A stretch of 64,000 nucleotides of DNA from the NCBI RefSeq assembly GCF_000745475.1, contig NZ_JQJJ01000008.1:496001-560000 (forward strand). Direction: 5' to 3'. Made by a program: the position numbers and the translations under genes. Below the pieces are notes generated by a model. That model worked only from the letters and a program-made list of their open reading frames with translations. It was not told where the DNA came from and ran no database searches. Shown piece by piece: positions 8,062-16,541 of this stretch (position 1 is its first letter; the number at the start of each line of letters is the position of its first letter). Origin of the DNA: Allobosea sp. UNC402CLCol. Its GTDB lineage: Bacteria; Pseudomonadota; Alphaproteobacteria; Rhizobiales; Beijerinckiaceae.

Positions 8062-9362
8062 TGAACCCCTTTCCCATGATGCTGGCCGATCTGCGCGCGC
8101 TGCGCTGGACCGCTCCGGCGATCGTCCTGCTGATCGCGCTCGCGATCGCCACCGGCGTCGCCATCGGCGCGCAGGAACGCGCCCTGCGCCATGGCTCGGC
8201 CAGCGCCGCCAATGACTTCGACCTGATCATCGGCGCGCCCGGCAGCCAGACGCAGCTCCTGATGTCGGCGGTCTATCTGCAGCCGGACGCGCTGCCGCTG
8301 CTCGATGGGCGCCTGCTCAACACGCTGTTCAAGGACGAGCGCGTGGCGCAGGTGGCGCCGATCGCCTTCGGCGACGTCAGCCGCGGCTATGCGATCGTCG
8401 GAACGACGGCCGCCTTCGCCGGTCGCTGGGGCCGGCTCGCGCCGAGCGAGGGCCGGCTCTTCGCGGCCGAGGGCGAAGCCGTGCTCGGCGCCGACGTTCT
8501 CTACAGGCTCGGCGACACGATCACCCCGTCCCACGGCGTCGCCGGCCACGCCGCCACGCCCGGTCAGGCCGACGCAGAAGAGGACGGCCACAAGCATGAA
8601 GGCCATGGCTACACGGTGGTCGGGCGGCTGCCCCGCCTCGGCTCGCCCTGGGACCGCGCCATCCTCGTGCCGATCGAGAGCGTCTGGGAGGTCCACGGCC
8701 TCGGCAACGGCCATGCCTCCGAGGAAGCCGCGAGCGACGCGCCATTCTGGAAACAGGGCTCGGTGGCCGGCAGCGGTCCCGCGAAGGCGGAAGACCGGAT
8801 CGGCCTGCCCTTCGACGGCAAGCGCGTCCCCGGCGTACCGGCGATCGTCGTCAAGCCGAAGAGCGTCGCGGGTGCCTATCAGCTGCGCGCGCAATATCGG
8901 CAGGGCGGCAGCATGGCCTTCTTTCCCGCCGAGGTGCTGGTCTCTCTTTACGGCGCGCTCGGCGACATCCGCGACATCCTCGTCGTCGCCTCGGCGCTGA
9001 ACACGGTCCTGATCCTCGCTTCCGTGCTGCTGCTGCTGCTCGCCGTCGCCGGGCTGCGCCGCCGACGCTATGCCGTGCTCAGGGCGCTCGGCGCGCCGCG
9101 CGCCTATGTCATGCTCGTCGTCTGGCTCGGCATGGTCGCGTTGATCGCGCTCGGCTGCCTGCTCGGCCTGGGTCTCGGCGCGCTGGCGACACAAATCCTC
9201 TCCGGCTTCGTCGCACAGCGGACGGGGCTTTTGCTCTCGCCGGCGATCGGCCTCGGCGAAGTTCTGCCGGCGCTCGGGCTCGCCGTCATCGGCAGCCTGT
9301 TCGCCCTTCTGCCCGCCGCGCTCTCCTATCGCCGGCCGGTGGTGGCGGGGCTGCGCGGATAA
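8061..9362 (+). CDS. ABC transporter permease, FtsX/MacB type, with His-rich loop
   Basis: A 433-residue membrane protein with one N-terminal helix (residues 17-38), a large periplasmic domain and three C-terminal helices (around 300-425), as in FtsX/MacB permeases. The periplasmic part contains a histidine/acid-rich insertion, DAEEDGHKHEGHGYTVVG, before a conserved stretch GSPWDRAILVPIESVW. Such a loop suggests binding of a divalent metal. The gene is the last of the DUF3299-ATPase-permease operon. The arrangement matches the operon type induced by zinc limitation in Pseudomonas, so a role in zinc or metallochaperone traffic is a reasonable guess, not a demonstration. Confidence 0.85.
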   Translation: MNPFPMMLADLRALRWTAPAIVLLIALAIATGVAIGAQERALRHGSASAANDFDLIIGAPGSQTQLLMSAVYLQPDALPLLDGRLLNTLFKDERVAQVAPIAFGDVSRGYAIVGTTAAFAGRWGRLAPSEGRLFAAEGEAVLGADVLYRLGDTITPSHGVAGHAATPGQADAEEDGHKHEGHGYTVVGRLPRLGSPWDRAILVPIESVWEVHGLGNGHASEEAASDAPFWKQGSVAGSGPAKAEDRIGLPFDGKRVPGVPAIVVKPKSVAGAYQLRAQYRQGGSMAFFPAEVLVSLYGALGDIRDILVVASALNTVLILASVLLLLLAVAGLRRRRYAVLRALGAPRAYVMLVVWLGMVALIALGCLLGLGLGALATQILSGFVAQRTGLLLSPAIGLGEVLPALGLAVIGSLFALLPAALSYRRPVVAGLRG

Positions 9363-9447
9363 GGCTGCGCGAGCGGAAAGCTGTTCGCGACAGCTTGTAT
9401 AGCGAGGTCCATGACCTTCGCTTCCGGCACGAGAGCCGCCGCTCACG

Positions 9448-10728
9448 TCACTCGGTTTGTCGCGGCGTGCCCGTATTGCCTTGCGTGATGAGCCGGGCGC
9501 TGCGGTGGCCGGTGAAGTAGATCCACAGCCAGTTGAGCGACACGGCGATGCGGTTGCGCAGGCCGATCAGGAAGAAGATGTGGGCGACGCCCCAGATCCA
9601 CCAGGCCAGGCGGCCCCTGAGCTTGATCCAGCCGAAATCGACGATCGCCGCCCGTTTGCCGATCGTGGCGAGGTTCCCGGCGTTCTTGTAGGCGAAGGGC
9701 GGCGGCGGCGCCTTGCCGGCGAGCCGCGCCTTGATCACGCCAGCGACATAGCCGCCCTCCTGTTTCGCGGCCGGAGCGACGCCTGGAACCGGCTTGCCAT
9801 CCGCCCCTTCCACGGCAGCCGTGTCGCCGATCACGAAGATCGCCGGATCTCCCGGCACGGACAGATCGGGCTCGACGCGCACCCGTCCTGCCCGGTCCGC
9901 CGGCGCCCCGAGCCACTCGGCCGCGGGCGACGCTGCCACGCCGGCCGCCCAGAGGATCGTTTTGGCGGCGAGGAACTCGCCGCCGAGCTCGACACCGTCC
10001 GGCCCGCATTGGGAGACCGGATGACCGAGCCTGATCTCGACGCCGAGGCGCGCAAGCGCCCGCTCCGCATAAGCCGAAAGATCGGGCGTGAAGCCCGCCA
10101 GGATGCGCGGGCCGGCTTCGATCAGCACGACGCGGGCGCTGCGCGTGTCGAAATTGCGGAAATCGCCGCGCAAGGTGTCATGCGCCAGCTCCGCGATGGT
10201 GCCGGCGAGCTCCACCCCGGTCGGCCCCGCGCCGATGATCGCGAAGGTGAGGAAAGGCGCGCGGGCAGCCTCGTCCGGCTCCCATTCGGCCTGCTCGAAG
10301 GCCGACAGAATACGGCGGCGAATTCGTGTCGCATCCTCCAGCGTCTTCAGGCCCGGCGCGTAGGGCTCCCATTCGTCGCGGCCGAAATAGGCGTGGCGGG
10401 CGCCCGTTGCGACGATCAGCGTATCGAAGGCGATCGGCTGCTCGCCCTCCAGCAGCACCGTCTTCCCGGCCTTATCGATCCCGACGACGGTGCCCAGCAG
10501 CGTGGTGACGTTCTTGTATCGGCGCAGCAGCGAGCGGGCGGGCCAGGCGATCTCGGAGGTCGGCAGCGAGGCCGTCGCGACCTGATAGAGCAGCGGCTGG
10601 AAGAGATGGTGATTGCGCCGGTCGATCACCGTGATGCGCAGGCCGGTTGGCGCAAGATGGCGTGCTGCTTCGAGGCCCCCGAAGCCGGCCCCGACGATGA
10701 CGACATGATGGTCCGCGGCGGCTGTCAT
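9448..10728 (-). CDS. ndh: Type II NADH dehydrogenase (NDH-2)
   Basis: A 426-residue single-subunit NADH:quinone oxidoreductase that does not pump protons. It has an N-terminal FAD-binding GAGFGGLEAARHL, the NADH-binding GAGPTGVELAGTIAEL around residue 170, the second FAD motif VIGDTAAV near 300, and a C-terminal amphipathic/hydrophobic region (WWIWGVAHIFFLIGLRNR) for membrane attachment. Its start codon overlaps the stop of the encapsulin gene (ATGA), which predicts translational coupling to the shell protein. This is an uncommon neighbour for an encapsulin. It may supply reducing power or consume NADH during oxidative stress; this link is inferred. Confidence 0.93.
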   Translation of the reverse strand: MTAAADHHVVIVGAGFGGLEAARHLAPTGLRITVIDRRNHHLFQPLLYQVATASLPTSEIAWPARSLLRRYKNVTTLLGTVVGIDKAGKTVLLEGEQPIAFDTLIVATGARHAYFGRDEWEPYAPGLKTLEDATRIRRRILSAFEQAEWEPDEAARAPFLTFAIIGAGPTGVELAGTIAELAHDTLRGDFRNFDTRSARVVLIEAGPRILAGFTPDLSAYAERALARLGVEIRLGHPVSQCGPDGVELGGEFLAAKTILWAAGVAASPAAEWLGAPADRAGRVRVEPDLSVPGDPAIFVIGDTAAVEGADGKPVPGVAPAAKQEGGYVAGVIKARLAGKAPPPPFAYKNAGNLATIGKRAAIVDFGWIKLRGRLAWWIWGVAHIFFLIGLRNRIAVSLNWLWIYFTGHRSARLITQGNTGTPRQTE

Positions 10729-11531
10729 CGCTGGGCCGGCGCAAGCGCGACGGCGGCCTCCGAGGTGAGCATGCGGAAGGTGAAGCTCTCCTGGAGATAA
10801 AGCTCGACCGTGGTCGCGGAGTGGCTGAGATAACCGATCGAGAGGTCCTGGCCGATGTCGAGTGCGAAATCGCCGCCGCGGGTGGTGAGCAGGAAACCGC
10901 CCTCGATCGCCGGCGCCCAGATCACCCCGCCATCGACGATGCGCTCGAGATGGTGGAAGATCGGGTAGCCCTCCTCGTTGCCGCCGCTCGCCGCCCGATA
11001 GGCCTCGCCGCCGAGCACCAGTGCATAGGGACCGTTGCAGCCGGCAAGCTTGAGGTCGCTCAGCGCCCTGGCGACCGCCTCCGGATAGTCGTCGAGATCA
11101 GCCGGCAGCGGTACCGCGGCATTGCTGCTGCCGGCGCGGATGCCGCCGATCCCGGCCGCGGCATAGCCTTCGAAGACGGCGCGGTCCTCGGCGAAGGCGA
11201 TCGTCCTGGCCGCATCCTTCAGCGGCTGCCAGTCGGAATCCTCCGAGCCGCGCTCGACATCGTCGATCGCCTGTCGCGTCAGCGTGAAGGGAACGCGCAG
11301 TTCGACCAGCGGCTGCGCCTCGCGCAGCAGGGAGCGGATGCCCTCACCCGGCGCCTCGATCGGGCGCGTATGCCCGGTCCCGACAGCGGCGTAAGCCGTT
11401 CCCTTAGGCCCGTCCACGTCGACGACGCGCCGCGCCGCCAGATAGCGCTTCAGCGTGCGCGAGGCCTCGTCCCCGATCTCAGCCCAGGCGGCATCGGAGA
11501 TGGGCGCGAGGTCCCGGTGCAGATTATTCAT
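10725..11531 (-). CDS. Encapsulin shell protein (family 1, linocin M18-like)
   Basis: A 268-residue HK97-fold protein that self-assembles into a protein nanocompartment. Family features include the N-terminal MNNLHRDLAPISDAAWAEI helix that binds cargo tails, the E-loop region RVVDVDGPKG, the conserved GIRAGSSN stretch, the ALVLGGEAYRA strand, and the C-terminal DLSIGYLSHSATTVELYLQ. Length and motifs fit the common 60-subunit family 1 shell. The upstream DyP peroxidase carries the matching targeting peptide and overlaps this gene by eight bases; the downstream ndh overlaps by four. The ribosome-binding site GGAAGAGG lies inside the last codons of the peroxidase. Confidence 0.95.
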   Translation of the reverse strand: MNNLHRDLAPISDAAWAEIGDEASRTLKRYLAARRVVDVDGPKGTAYAAVGTGHTRPIEAPGEGIRSLLREAQPLVELRVPFTLTRQAIDDVERGSEDSDWQPLKDAARTIAFAEDRAVFEGYAAAGIGGIRAGSSNAAVPLPADLDDYPEAVARALSDLKLAGCNGPYALVLGGEAYRAASGGNEEGYPIFHHLERIVDGGVIWAPAIEGGFLLTTRGGDFALDIGQDLSIGYLSHSATTVELYLQESFTFRMLTSEAAVALAPAQR

Positions 11532-12585
11532 GGCCTGCCTCTTCCTTCAGGGAGCCGATGCCGAGCGAGCCGTCGCCGGATGGTCTGGATGGAGCGGGCG
11601 CCGGAACCGGTTCGGGAGCGGCCAGTTCGGCCTCGGGCTTCTCCGCCGTGACGGCATCGAGAAAGCTCGCCGTCGGCACGAAGAACAGCGAGCCGGTGAC
11701 CGCGCGGCTGAAGTCGAGCAGCCGGTCGTAATTGCCGGGCGGCGACCCGATGAACATGTTCTCCAGCATGCGCTCGATCCGGCGCGGCGTGCGGCAGTAG
11801 CCGATGAAATAGGTCCCGAATTCGGCCGTTCCGACTTTGCCGAAGGGCATGTTGTCTCGGAGGATGTCGACCGGCTCGCCATCCTCGGTGATGCTGGTCA
11901 GGACGTTGTGGGCATAGGGCTTCTTGACCGTGTCGGCCTGCTCGATGTCGGAGAGCTTGTAGCGGCCGACGATGTTCTCCTGCTGCTCGACCGGTACCTT
12001 TTCCCAGCCCGCCAGGTCATGCAGGTATTTCTGCACGATGACATAGCTGCCGCCGGCGAAATCGGCGTCCTCGTCGCCGATGATGGCAGCCTTGAGCGCG
12101 TCCGGCCCGGCCGGGTTCTCGGTGCCGTCGACGAAGCCGATCAGGTCGCGATCGTCGAAATAGTTGAAGCCATGGACTTCGTCGATCGCCGTGACCGCGC
12201 CATCGAGCCGGAGCATGATCTGCCGCGCCAGCTCGAAGCACAGATCCATCCGCTTGGTCGCGCGGATGTGGAACAGGATGTCGCCGGGTGTCGAGACGGC
12301 GTGATGCACGCCGCGGATTTCCCGGAAAGGATGCAGCTCCTTCGGCCTTGGCCCGTCGAACAGCCGGTCCCAGGCCTGCGAGCCGAAGGCCATGACGCAG
12401 GACAGGTTGCCCTCGAGATCCCGGAAGCCGACGGCCCGCAGCAGCGCGGACAGATCGGCGCACAGCCCCCGCACCGTCTCCTCGGGCCCGCTGCCGGGAT
12501 TGATCGTCACCACCAGGAACATCGCGGAACGCGTCAGGGCTGCCACGACCGGCTGCGAGATCACGGATGGCACGCTCAAATCCAT
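11524..12585 (-). CDS. Dye-decolorizing (DyP) peroxidase, encapsulin cargo
   Basis: A 353-residue haem peroxidase, B type. It contains the DyP signature GFVDGTENP (catalytic Asp153), a probable proximal His226 in KPYAHNVLTS, and FGTYFIGYCRTPRRIE with the distal arginine region. After the catalytic domain (to about 315) comes a Pro/Ala linker and the tail DGSLGIGSLK (338-347), a textbook encapsulin-loading peptide. The start at 12585 is chosen because MDLSVPSVISQPVVA fits the family N-terminus; longer readings to 12999 have no similarity. The stop overlaps the encapsulin start. The pair likely protects against peroxides inside a sealed compartment. Confidence 0.95.
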   Translation of the reverse strand: MDLSVPSVISQPVVAALTRSAMFLVVTINPGSGPEETVRGLCADLSALLRAVGFRDLEGNLSCVMAFGSQAWDRLFDGPRPKELHPFREIRGVHHAVSTPGDILFHIRATKRMDLCFELARQIMLRLDGAVTAIDEVHGFNYFDDRDLIGFVDGTENPAGPDALKAAIIGDEDADFAGGSYVIVQKYLHDLAGWEKVPVEQQENIVGRYKLSDIEQADTVKKPYAHNVLTSITEDGEPVDILRDNMPFGKVGTAEFGTYFIGYCRTPRRIERMLENMFIGSPPGNYDRLLDFSRAVTGSLFFVPTASFLDAVTAEKPEAELAAPEPVPAPAPSRPSGDGSLGIGSLKEEAGHE

Positions 12586-12740
12586 GGAAGACCCGCTCGA
12601 CAACCTTACGCGAAACAACCCCGGTCGCCCGGATGGTCTTGCCGATGATTGCGCGGAGCGGCGCTTATGGGAAGAGCGTCGGCAGCGTGCCGACCTTGCC
12701 CTGGCGCGGAAGGTCGGGGCCGCGTCGCTCCCGGCAGGTC

Positions 12741-12934
12741 TCAATCCATGTCGCGGAAAGCATGGCCGGCGCTGGCCACGCCCTCGATCACGCTCGGCGG
12801 GAGCAGGTCCGCGGCGGCAGTTCCGTCGAAGATCCATTCCTTCGGATCGGCGAATCCGGAAGTTTCGCGCCGCTGGCGACATAGAGGCCGATCGCGGGCT
12901 TCCCGGCATTGATGTAGAGGTCGTATTGCTGCAT
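12741..12934 (-). pseudogene. Small conserved-looking ORF split by a one-base deletion
   Basis: From an ATG at 12934 with GGGAGCG before it, the reading begins MQQYDLYINAGKPAIGLYVA and continues to KLP. Near 12851-12866 the natural continuation moves to another frame: FADPKEWIFDGTAAADLL, ending FRDMD and TGA at 12741. Both halves look like real protein (acid/Trp-rich, no stops) and together would give 64 residues plus stop after restoring one base. The uncorrected frame stops after about 50 codons. It lies between DUF2171 and the DyP gene on the same strand. The family is not firmly recognised. A sequencing error at the GGA run is possible. Confidence 0.55.
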
Positions 12935-12995
12935 CGCTCCCGATCCTCCCAAAGTGCGGCGGCCGCAGCCGGCTTGCGGTCGCGGCCGGCGCCCG

Positions 12996-13250
12996 TCACA
13001 GATCGACCGGTTTTCCCGTCGCTTCTTCTTCCAGCGTCACGGCGATATCCGCATTGGCGGAGAGGCGGACCTTGTTGCCTTCGACACCGGCAACGAAACC
13101 GAGCTCGATATAGTGATGGTGGCCCTCATGCCGGCCGTAAGCATCGCTCTTCTTGAGCTTGATGCGTTGCGCCTCGACGCGATCGACCGTCCCGACATGG
13201 ACGCCGTCCGCGCCGATGACATCCATGTTCTCCCTGACCTTGTCGTTCAT
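12996..13250 (-). CDS. DUF2171-family small protein
   Basis: An 84-residue soluble protein starting MNDKVRENMDVIGADGVHVG, with AAGGACG upstream of the ATG. It is a PRC-barrel-like beta protein: VGTVDRVEAQRIKLKK, then the family sequence DAYGRHEGHHHYIELGFV, and a C-terminal beta hairpin. DUF2171 proteins are common in Hyphomicrobiales, often near stress genes, and have no known biochemical role. It lies in the minus-strand run with cbpA/cbpM and the encapsulin operon, separated by 159 bases from cbpM, so it may have its own promoter. Confidence 0.8.
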   Translation of the reverse strand: MNDKVRENMDVIGADGVHVGTVDRVEAQRIKLKKSDAYGRHEGHHHYIELGFVAGVEGNKVRLSANADIAVTLEEEATGKPVDL

Positions 13251-13409
13251 CTCGAGCGTCCTTCTGGGTTGAAGTCTGTCCCCGCTCAGGCCAATCGGCG
13301 CGCCACGACGGACAAGGGCCATAACCGCCTGTCCTGCAGCTCTGTTCCATCCCGGCCGCCAGCTTTCGGCGCCCGCACCGCCTGGCACGGGTGGGTGCCT
13401 GCCATCCCG

Positions 13410-13694
13410 CTAGTCCTGCCGCCCCTTCATGCCCTCGCGCAGCTCGACAAGGACGCGCCGCAGGCCATGGACTTGGTCGACGAGATGCAGGATCACGTCG
13501 ATGCCCGCATCATTGGCGCCGAGATCGTCCTTGAGCTGCCGGATGAAGTGCGCGCGCGCCACATCGGTCTCGCTGAAGAACATCCCGGCCTCGGCCTCCT
13601 CCGGGAGGAGCCAGCGCTGCTCCAGCCAGAACTCCAGCACCTGAACCTGCAGCCCCGAGGAGGTCAGGAACTCCTGCTTGGTCATCCTCATCAC
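13410..13694 (-). CDS. cbpM: Chaperone modulator CbpM
   Basis: A 94-residue protein of the CbpM family, a MerR-like helical fold that binds the J-domain of CbpA and blocks its co-chaperone and DNA-binding activity. It shows the short N-terminal [20 protein letters not shown], then the helix-turn-helix-like [20 protein letters not shown], and a C-terminal amphipathic helix ending with [13 protein letters not shown]. Its start overlaps the stop of cbpA by four bases (ATGA), the normal cbpA-cbpM arrangement. Confidence 0.88.
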   Translation of the reverse strand: MMRMTKQEFLTSSGLQVQVLEFWLEQRWLLPEEAEAGMFFSETDVARAHFIRQLKDDLGANDAGIDVILHLVDQVHGLRRVLVELREGMKGRQD

Positions 13695-14590
13695 GCCCTC
13701 GCCTCGCGCGGATCGTAATCCCTGTCCTTCCAGCTCGACACGAACGCCTCCAGTTCCGGCCCCGGCGATTTCGGCAGGACCACCTTGAGCGTGACGAACT
13801 GGTCGCCCTGGCCGCCGCCGCGCCGTGGCGCGCCCTTGCCGCGCAGGCGCAGCTTCGTCCCGGTATTCGAGCCCTTCGGCACCGACATCGTCACGTCGCC
13901 CGTCGGCGTCGGCACCCGCACCTGCCCACCGAGAACCGCCTCCGTCAGCGAAATCGGCAGCTCCAGCGTGATGTCGTCACCCTCGCGGGTGAAGCGCCGG
14001 TCAGGCCTGACCTCGACCTCGATCAGGGCGTCGCCCGGCCCGCCCTTGCCAGTGCCGGGCGCGCCCTTGCCCTTGAGCCGCAGCGTCTGGCCGTCGACGA
14101 GACCCGGCGGGATCGTCACGTCGATCGTGCTGCCATCCGGCAGATTCAGCCGCTTGGTCGCGCCGGTGATCGAGTCCGCGAAGTCGACGGCCAGATGGTA
14201 GTGCAGATCCTGCCCGCGGCGGTTCGCCCGCGCCCGCTGGCTGCGCCGCAGAAGCTCGGCGAAGGCATCGTCCTCGTCGATGAAATCGGCGAAGCCCGAC
14301 GCATCGGCATAAGGATTGCCCTGGTCCGAGGTCGCGAAATCCCGGTAGAAGTGCTGCTGCGGCCGTTCCGCCCCGGAGGCGTCGATCTCGCCGGCGTCGA
14401 AGCGCTTGCGCTTGTCGGCGTCGCTCAGCAGGTCGTTCGCACTCGCCACCTCCTTGAACTTATCCTCCGCCGCCTTGTCGCCGGGGTTGAGGTCCGGGTG
14501 CAGCTTTTTCGCCAGCTTGCGATAGGCGCTCTGAATCTCGGCGGCCGAAGCCGTCGGGGCGACACCCAGAACCTCGTAAGGATTTCTCAC
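13691..14590 (-). CDS. cbpA: DnaJ-type curved-DNA-binding chaperone CbpA
   Basis: A 299-residue class II J-protein. The J-domain (residues 1-70) contains the HPD motif in [13 protein letters not shown] glycine/charged linker follows, then two C-terminal substrate-binding beta-barrel domains ([16 protein letters not shown] at about 160; [14 protein letters not shown] at about 250). There is no zinc-finger domain, which separates it from DnaJ. It serves as a DnaK co-chaperone and, in E. coli, as a stationary-phase nucleoid protein. It is followed by its modulator cbpM. Confidence 0.92.
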   Translation of the reverse strand: MRNPYEVLGVAPTASAAEIQSAYRKLAKKLHPDLNPGDKAAEDKFKEVASANDLLSDADKRKRFDAGEIDASGAERPQQHFYRDFATSDQGNPYADASGFADFIDEDDAFAELLRRSQRARANRRGQDLHYHLAVDFADSITGATKRLNLPDGSTIDVTIPPGLVDGQTLRLKGKGAPGTGKGGPGDALIEVEVRPDRRFTREGDDITLELPISLTEAVLGGQVRVPTPTGDVTMSVPKGSNTGTKLRLRGKGAPRRGGGQGDQFVTLKVVLPKSPGPELEAFVSSWKDRDYDPREARA

Positions 14591-14919
14591 GGGCTACTCC
14601 GCAAACATCTCGTCGACAGCGCTATCGCATCGGACCGAGAACCGGAATCCACGTCTCGAAAGAATCCGATGCGATAACAGATACATGGACCACCGTTACC
14701 GCGTCCGGCAGGACGCGCGACGATCCGGGCGCGAGCGCAATTTCTGCACGGAAGGGCGCGGTTTCAAAGCCTGTTCTGCCGGATGGGGGCCAAGGCCTCG
14801 TCATGGGCGGCCATTGACGCGTCTCGCCTCAACCCGGAGGCGCCCCAATCAGGACTTCACAGCCCAAAAGCACCCGTTGCAAAATCCGCTGCCGTCAGAT
14901 CATCCCTTGCGCAGGCGAT
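14591..14919. other. Non-coding gap between cbpA and atzE
   Basis: About 330 bases separate the cbpA start from the atzE stop. The only clear structure is the family B repeat at 14623-14676. The remaining part has an open plus-strand frame, but its translation is Arg/Pro-rich with no domain and looks like noise. A promoter for cbpA should lie at the left end, but no convincing hexamers stand out. Confidence 0.5.
14623..14676. repeat. Dispersed palindromic repeat, family B, copy 1
   Basis: TATCGCATCGGA at 14623-14634 is the exact inverted complement of TCCGATGCGATA at 14665-14676, with a 30-base spacer carrying CCGGAATCC and CTCGAAAG. A sister copy with the same plan lies at 50991-51040. Such elements are scattered in Hyphomicrobiales intergenic regions. 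It lies upstream of cbpA. Confidence 0.75.
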
Positions 14920-16320
14920 TCAATCATGGTCCAGCCGCGGAGGCTGGGCGGAAGCGACCTGAGCGCGGGCGACGGCATAGGCTGCGCGCAGGCAAATATC
15001 CTCGCGCCAGGGCGCCGCGATGAGCTGAACGCCGATCGGCAATAAGCCCCCGAAGACGGGCACGGCCGCCACCGGCAGCCCGACGCAGGAGATCGGCTGC
15101 GTGAACAATCCGATATGGGGCCTGAGCGGCACCGTGTTGCCCTGCAGCACCATGGTCTTCTGGCCGAGTTCCGGCGCGGTGCAGGGGGTCGCCGGCGCGA
15201 TGATCAGGTCGACGGTCTCGAACAGCCGCATCATCTCGTCGTGGAACCAGCGCCGCGCCCGCTGCGCCTGGAGATACCAGGCCGTCGGCTGCAGCGCGCC
15301 GGCCAGGAAGCGGTCGCGCGTCTCGGGGTCGAAATCATCGGCGCGCTGCTGCAGCCGCTGGAGATGGAAGGCCGAACTCTCGCCATTCGTGATCAGGAAA
15401 GCGGCCGCACGCGCGATGCCCGCTCCGGCGACATCGATCACGCGCATTGCGCCGAGCGCCCGGGCGACCGCGGTGACGGCGGCCTGCGCTTCCGGCATCG
15501 CATCCGTCGCGAAATACCCTCCGGCGATCGCGATGCGCAGGCCGGAGACGCCGTCCTTCAGCGTCGGCAGCGTTGGCTCGATCGTCCGGACCGCACAGGC
15601 CGGATCATGCGCGTCGTGGCCTTGCATCAGGTCATAGGCCATCGCGAGGTCGGTCACGTCGCGGGCGAAAGGGCCGAGATGGTCGAGCGAGTCGCAGAAT
15701 GGAAAGCTGCGCGTGCGCGGCAACCGGCCATAGGTCGGCTTCAGTCCAAAGACGCCACAGAACGAGCTCGGCACGCGGATCGAGCCATTGGTATCGGAGC
15801 CGAGCGAGATGGGCGCCAACCCCGCGGCCGTCGCAGCACCCGAGCCTGATGAAGATCCCCCCGCCATGCAGGCGAGGTCGTGAGGGTTGCGGCAGGGACC
15901 GTCATGGGCGTTCTCGCCGGTGAAATCATAGGCGTATTCGCCCATGTTGAGACCGCCGAGCAGGATCGCATCGGCCTGGGTCAGGCGCTCGATCAACACC
16001 GCATCGCGTTCAGAGGGCAAGCGTGCGCGGTTGATCTTCGAGCCGGCCCGGGTCGGCAGACCCGTGATGTCGAACAGGTTCTTGGCAGCGAAAGGCACGC
16101 CGGCGAGCGGCCCGAGCGTTTTGCCCGCGGCGCGGCGGGCGTCGATGGCTGAAGCCTGCGCGAGGGCGCGCTCGGCTGTGACGTCGGTAAAGGCGTTGAG
16201 AGCCGGGTTGAGTTCGTGGATGCGCTGGAGAAAGCCGCCGACGACCTCCTTCGCGCTGATCGCGCCCTCTCGGATATCGGTGGCGATACGATGGGTCGGA
16301 GCGAAGGCGTCGAAACTCAC
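14920..16320 (-). CDS. atzE: AtzE-like amidohydrolase (1-carboxybiuret hydrolase catalytic subunit)
   Basis: A 466-residue amidase-signature enzyme. The catalytic triad is visible: Lys in FAAKNLFDITG, cis-Ser in AGGSSSGSGAATAAG, and the nucleophilic Ser in GSDTNGSIRVPSSF. The start is GTG at 16320, whose first bases overlap the atzG stop (GTGA), as expected for the AtzE-AtzG complex. In the cyanuric acid/biuret pathway, this complex removes one amide from 1-carboxybiuret. Closely related amidases act on oxalurate or other ureides, so the exact substrate is not certain. The neighbours atzG, atzH, atzF and a biuret hydrolase support the call. Confidence 0.82.
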   Translation of the reverse strand: MSFDAFAPTHRIATDIREGAISAKEVVGGFLQRIHELNPALNAFTDVTAERALAQASAIDARRAAGKTLGPLAGVPFAAKNLFDITGLPTRAGSKINRARLPSERDAVLIERLTQADAILLGGLNMGEYAYDFTGENAHDGPCRNPHDLACMAGGSSSGSGAATAAGLAPISLGSDTNGSIRVPSSFCGVFGLKPTYGRLPRTRSFPFCDSLDHLGPFARDVTDLAMAYDLMQGHDAHDPACAVRTIEPTLPTLKDGVSGLRIAIAGGYFATDAMPEAQAAVTAVARALGAMRVIDVAGAGIARAAAFLITNGESSAFHLQRLQQRADDFDPETRDRFLAGALQPTAWYLQAQRARRWFHDEMMRLFETVDLIIAPATPCTAPELGQKTMVLQGNTVPLRPHIGLFTQPISCVGLPVAAVPVFGGLLPIGVQLIAAPWREDICLRAAYAVARAQVASAQPPRLDHD

Positions 16321-16541
16321 GCGGGTTCTCCGCCGCCGGAACGCCCGGCACGGAACACGCCGGCCGGTTCGAAGGCCGCCTCGTCGAGCGGAGCGCGGAA
16401 GACGATCGCCGCCATGGCCTCGGCGATGGTCAGGAATTGCAGCACCGCCGGGCGCTGATCCTCGGTGATCGTCAGACCGAGCGCGGGCGCCATCGCATCG
16501 CAATGGCGCGCCGCATCGAAGGCCGGCTTGGCGTCGTTCAT
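16317..16541 (-). CDS. atzG: AtzG-like small subunit (DUF4089)
   Basis: A 74-residue, mostly helical protein with the pattern of the small subunit that binds AtzE like GatC binds GatA: PAFDAARHCDAMAPALGL, then ITEDQRPAVLQFLTIAEAMA, and a loose tail. It has no catalytic residues. The ATG at 16541 overlaps the stop of the preceding 46-codon ORF (ATGA), and its stop overlaps the GTG of atzE, so three reading frames are coupled. Loss of the permease part just upstream has left the coupling intact. Confidence 0.82.
   Translation of the reverse strand: MNDAKPAFDAARHCDAMAPALGLTITEDQRPAVLQFLTIAEAMAAIVFRAPLDEAAFEPAGVFRAGRSGGGEPA

Noticed and set aside
14685-15023. 112-codon plus-strand ORF in the cbpA-atzE gap
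   Set aside because: Arg/Pro-rich, no ribosome site, overlaps atzE on the other strand and has no similarity to any family I know.
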